In this document: positions 62,101 to 64,000 of the stretch, piece by piece
How positions within the stretch are numbered: the stretch's first letter is position 1
Layout: each line of letters begins with the position of its first letter
DNA from: Arcicella sp040387735
GTDB lineage: Bacteria; Bacteroidota; Bacteroidia; Cytophagales; Spirosomataceae
NCBI GenBank assembly: GCA_040387735.1
Contig: JAZKDE010000027.1
Span: 34,797 to 98,796 of the forward strand
Length of the DNA: 64,000 nt
Reading direction: 5' to 3'
Notes under the pieces: model-generated
The model's input: the letters and a program-made list of their open reading frames with translations, nothing else
Databases searched by the model: none
What the model was told of the DNA's origin: nothing
Program-made: the position numbers and the translations under genes

Positions 62101-64000
62101 CCAAATTCTTTCACTTCTACTGATCAAAATCCAAGTATTGCCTTGACAACATCTGCAGCTTTGGGAGTCTATACTGTTACAGTGAGTAGTTCAGGTTGTT
62201 TTGCTACCGCTACAACTATCGTTTCATTAAGTAATGCACCTGCTCGGTTGTATGTAAGTAGAACCGCTAATGGAGCAGACACTGGACTTTCGTGGGCAGA
62301 TGCCTATCCAAGCTTGCAAGCTGCATTAAATTATGCGTGTAATAATAACTTAACGGAAATTTGGGTTGCAAAAGGGACTTATAAGCCTGCGAGTTTTAAT
62401 GGAAATCAGACTCTATCGTTTAATATTCCATCTGGAGTAAAAGTTTATGGAGGCTTTGCAGGAACAGAAAATAGTTTGATTGATAGAGATTTGACGTTAA
62501 TTCATACCACCAATTTGACTACGTTAAATGGTGATTTGAATGGTAATGATGGCGTCAACTTTGCCAATATTACAGATAATAGTTTTAATGTTGTAAAGTT
62601 TAGTAATGCCACCCCTTCTACTCTATTAGAAGGTTTTACAATTAGTGGAGGGAATGGATACAATGCAGGGGGAGGGGTAAGTAATGGAGCTGAGAGTAGC
62701 CCGCAAATTGTAAATTGCATAATTAAAAATAATGCAGCAACGGGTACATCTCTGGATCAGCAAAGTACAACTCTTAGTACAAGTGGAGTAGGAATTACAG
62801 TGACAACTTATGGAGGACAGACATTTACTCCTGCAATTTCGGGTTTACTTACCAAAGCAGATGTCAATCTTTTTTGTAGTTCTTGTACGGGAACAACCCC
62901 AAATCTGATTTTATCAGTTAGGCAAACGAGTGGAGGTTTGCCAACTGGAGCAGATCTTGCGACTGCAACAATTACGGGTTTTAGTAGTGGAGCAGGAGGG
63001 TATTTTTCTGCCATCTTTAATACCCCTGCTAATCTTACAGCAGGAACCGTTTACGCTTTAGTTATTCACCCAGTATCAAATCCATCAGCGGGCATATACG
63101 CATTTACTCGAAGTACTGCCAGTGTTTATGCAGGAGGGATGCGTGTCTCAAGTTCCAATAGTGGTTCAACTTGGAGTTCAACAACAAATGATGCAGGTTT
63201 TCATGTTTATATCTCTAATCCTGCTATTGCAAATGGAGGAGGTATCAACAATAATGGAACATTATCGCTTATAAATTCATTGGTAATTGGTAATGCTGCA
63301 AATAGTGGAGGAGCTATTTATAACTCGCATAATTTAACTATTACGAATTCAACTTTTAGTGGTAATATTTCTCCAAACGGTGGTGGAGCCATTGCAAATA
63401 ATGGTGAATCAAGTGTGGTAATGCTTACGAATAATGTATTTTTCGGAAACACGAATTCATTTGCTAATGCAGGAGGGAATCTAACGGCTTCGTACAGTTT
63501 GTTTGACGATATGACTAATGTAACTGACGCAGGTAATAATTTGTCAACTGTTGCTGCACCGTTTATTTCATCGACCGATTTCCATTTGAATTGTGGTTCT
63601 AATGCTATTAATAAGGGAAATAATGCGGCAACTGGTCTAATTGGAATAACGAAGGATATTGAAGGTAATGCTCGTATTTATAATAGTGAATTAGTAGATA
63701 TGGGGGCGTATGAATTCCAAGGAAGTCTTGTATACAATGCCAATAATAATTCGCCAATTTGTGAAGGGACAACTTTAACTTTAACGTCTAATAATGGAGG
63801 TACTTATGCTTGGTCTGGGCCTAATTCATTCACCTCTACCGAGCAAAATCCAACTATTGTTGAATCTTCTACTGCGGCATCGGGCATTTATACTTTAATT
63901 GTAACGATTAATGGGGGGTGTACAACCAGTGCAACAACTTCAGTTATTGTCAATGCTCTTCCAATTGCCACGGCCAGTAGTAATTCACCCATTTGTGCGG
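59182..64000 (+). CDS. Giant secreted S8/S53-like protease with Ig-like and beta-helix repeats (3' partial)
   Basis: ATG at 59182; the frame is open to the window end (1606 codons). A signal peptide ends near YSQ. The protease domain (about residues 150-600) shows an Asp-loop VGVLSDSYNN, DEGRAMIEIVHDVAPGA, an oxyanion-type SSAGNQAN and the catalytic serine in FAGTSAAAPHAGA. The layout DEGRAM plus GTSAAAP resembles the S53-like group of subtilases, so the catalytic triad may use Glu/Asp/Ser rather than Asp/His/Ser. Ig-like repeats follow (recurring SSNSPIC, WTGPNSF, QNPTI). A parallel beta-helix region starts near LYVSRTANGADTG, and further Ig-like repeats come at the end. A T9SS tail is expected beyond the window. 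Confidence 0.87.
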   Translation, partial: MKKFYSRLLLIVFFCISYFAMYSQTVINPLVSSSNPKLHFGLSELVRLNSTNTNFNETNVANFSLLAFKNNNTKVKVDVISKGNGDILYEELTKLGIEIIARQQNFITCWAEISQINTYLSRAPSIVTMRSWLKPMNNSGPVLSQGDAAQRSNLARVLGVNGTGVKVGVLSDSYNNLGGANAGVTAGELPGNTNPQGFITPITVLSDIASGGTDEGRAMIEIVHDVAPGAQLYFYTAFNSEADFAAGIRALADAGCKVIIDDVFYFDEPFFQDGIVAQAVDYAVNVKGATYFSSAGNQANQSYEAPFQASTYEPIAGETAHNFGTADAPIYFLPIRATSTNGFRLGFQWDEPYLSAGNESPGSASDLNIYIANFNSTTNVYTLAAGSFGDNINQDPFEFTSLSGVATRYILITKKSGPDPTRIRFTNFSGVNWTTSTPPTVVGIKAGANAGHSNSVGAIACAAASYDKTPAFGVNPPTVESFSSKGGTKIMFSKFGVRLPAPVDRFKPEITAPDNANTSFFFAGYDYEPDGKPNFAGTSAAAPHAGAVAALMLQGNPLLTPAQIKTALINSCTDMDDPTTDGFDTGFDYGTGNGLIKADAAVQATINPNCASAVITTTRSTTFCQGDSVIFNASIGTDYTYQWRKNGVNISGANQAQYIARVSGNYSVTITHLECTVYSEPITVVTNVGTLPPNTISKAILLGTTITEGNGLQASGTCLDSSPSTITWWDAISGGTQVGTGIEFIPTNTAVGVYTYYAQVSCNGGVGCNTSVRKAATLTITDVPVATGANLCLGYSVNLTATGCLGVGLVLKWYQTADNVEIIMPVSPTISTQYYAKCQQTIDATVTLSGKSNDVTVTVNPVTGVTPSAGSNSPICAGNTLNLTSDGGTSYAWTGPNSFSSSLQNPTIANATITATGTYSVVVTNENGCTAMATVEVTVNPIPTATASSNSPICSGVTLNLAASGGEFYAWTGPNSFTSTDQNPSIALTTSAALGVYTVTVSSSGCFATATTIVSLSNAPARLYVSRTANGADTGLSWADAYPSLQAALNYACNNNLTEIWVAKGTYKPASFNGNQTLSFNIPSGVKVYGGFAGTENSLIDRDLTLIHTTNLTTLNGDLNGNDGVNFANITDNSFNVVKFSNATPSTLLEGFTISGGNGYNAGGGVSNGAESSPQIVNCIIKNNAATGTSLDQQSTTLSTSGVGITVTTYGGQTFTPAISGLLTKADVNLFCSSCTGTTPNLILSVRQTSGGLPTGADLATATITGFSSGAGGYFSAIFNTPANLTAGTVYALVIHPVSNPSAGIYAFTRSTASVYAGGMRVSSSNSGSTWSSTTNDAGFHVYISNPAIANGGGINNNGTLSLINSLVIGNAANSGGAIYNSHNLTITNSTFSGNISPNGGGAIANNGESSVVMLTNNVFFGNTNSFANAGGNLTASYSLFDDMTNVTDAGNNLSTVAAPFISSTDFHLNCGSNAINKGNNAATGLIGITKDIEGNARIYNSELVDMGAYEFQGSLVYNANNNSPICEGTTLTLTSNNGGTYAWSGPNSFTSTEQNPTIVESSTAASGIYTLIVTINGGCTTSATTSVIVNALPIATASSNSPICA

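Noticed and set aside
61740..64000. Recurrent motif spacing in the protease gene considered as a CRISPR-like or DNA repeat array
   Set aside because: The periodicity is at the protein level (Ig-like repeats with diverged codons), with no identical short repeats and spacers. No CRISPR array was seen anywhere in the window.

Overview
The window looks like a chromosomal segment from a Bacteroidota bacterium, most likely of the order Cytophagales. The evidence is AT-rich DNA, a type IX secretion (T9SS) sorting tail on the first gene, weak Shine-Dalgarno signals, promoters of the Bacteroidota form TTG-N19/20-TAnnTTTG, and families typical of the phylum (DUF4105, DUF3592, long secreted Rhs/YD proteins, IS21 elements). 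I did not try to name the genus.

Left part, 1-21370, is ordinary chromosome. It holds a secreted double-SASA esterase (5' end outside the window), truA, yebC, a small exported NTF2-like protein, a beta-lactamase-fold lipoprotein, corA, a purple-acid-phosphatase-like enzyme, a DUF3592 protein, a DeoR regulator with a 42-bp perfect palindrome upstream, fumC, a DUF4105 membrane protein, an rsmI/pterin dehydratase pair, and a carbohydrate cluster (glycoside hydrolase, galT, galK) with a divergent AraC regulator.

Middle part, about 21371-53217, reads as a 32-kb genomic island next to tRNA-Ser(UGA). The tRNA and a tyrosine recombinase lie at the right edge. A 9-bp copy of the tRNA 3' end, followed by a degraded stretch of it, lies at the left edge. 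The main content is a 17-kb defence locus built around a DNA phosphorothioation system of the Ssp type. The plus-strand operon is sspB (DUF4007), sspC (ATPase), sspD (PAPS-reductase-like), a DUF262 protein, a SIR2 protein and a GIY-YIG gene split by an IS21 element. The opposing minus-strand operon encodes a cysteine desulfurase (SspA role), a PLD-like helicase, a 69-residue protein, an SMC-like ATPase and a 160-residue protein. Modification would be made by SspABCD. The canonical SspE (DUF262 plus HNH) appears to be replaced by a stand-alone DUF262 protein plus a SIR2 protein, and a second restriction-like module sits in the minus-strand operon. Two 10-N assembly gaps lie in this locus. To its right is a scarred zone with a MITE-like repeat, a desulfurase relic, a frameshifted gene and a leader-peptide-like ORF. 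It is followed by a 2263-residue Rhs protein with an HExxH metallopeptidase tip, two small exported proteins as immunity candidates, and two paralogous long hairpin elements.

Right part, 53295-64000, is ordinary chromosome again: msrB, a class A penicillin-binding protein, hemF, a DUF2490 gene broken by one in-frame stop, and the first 1606 codons of a giant secreted subtilisin/sedolisin-type protease with Ig-like and beta-helix segments that runs off the window.
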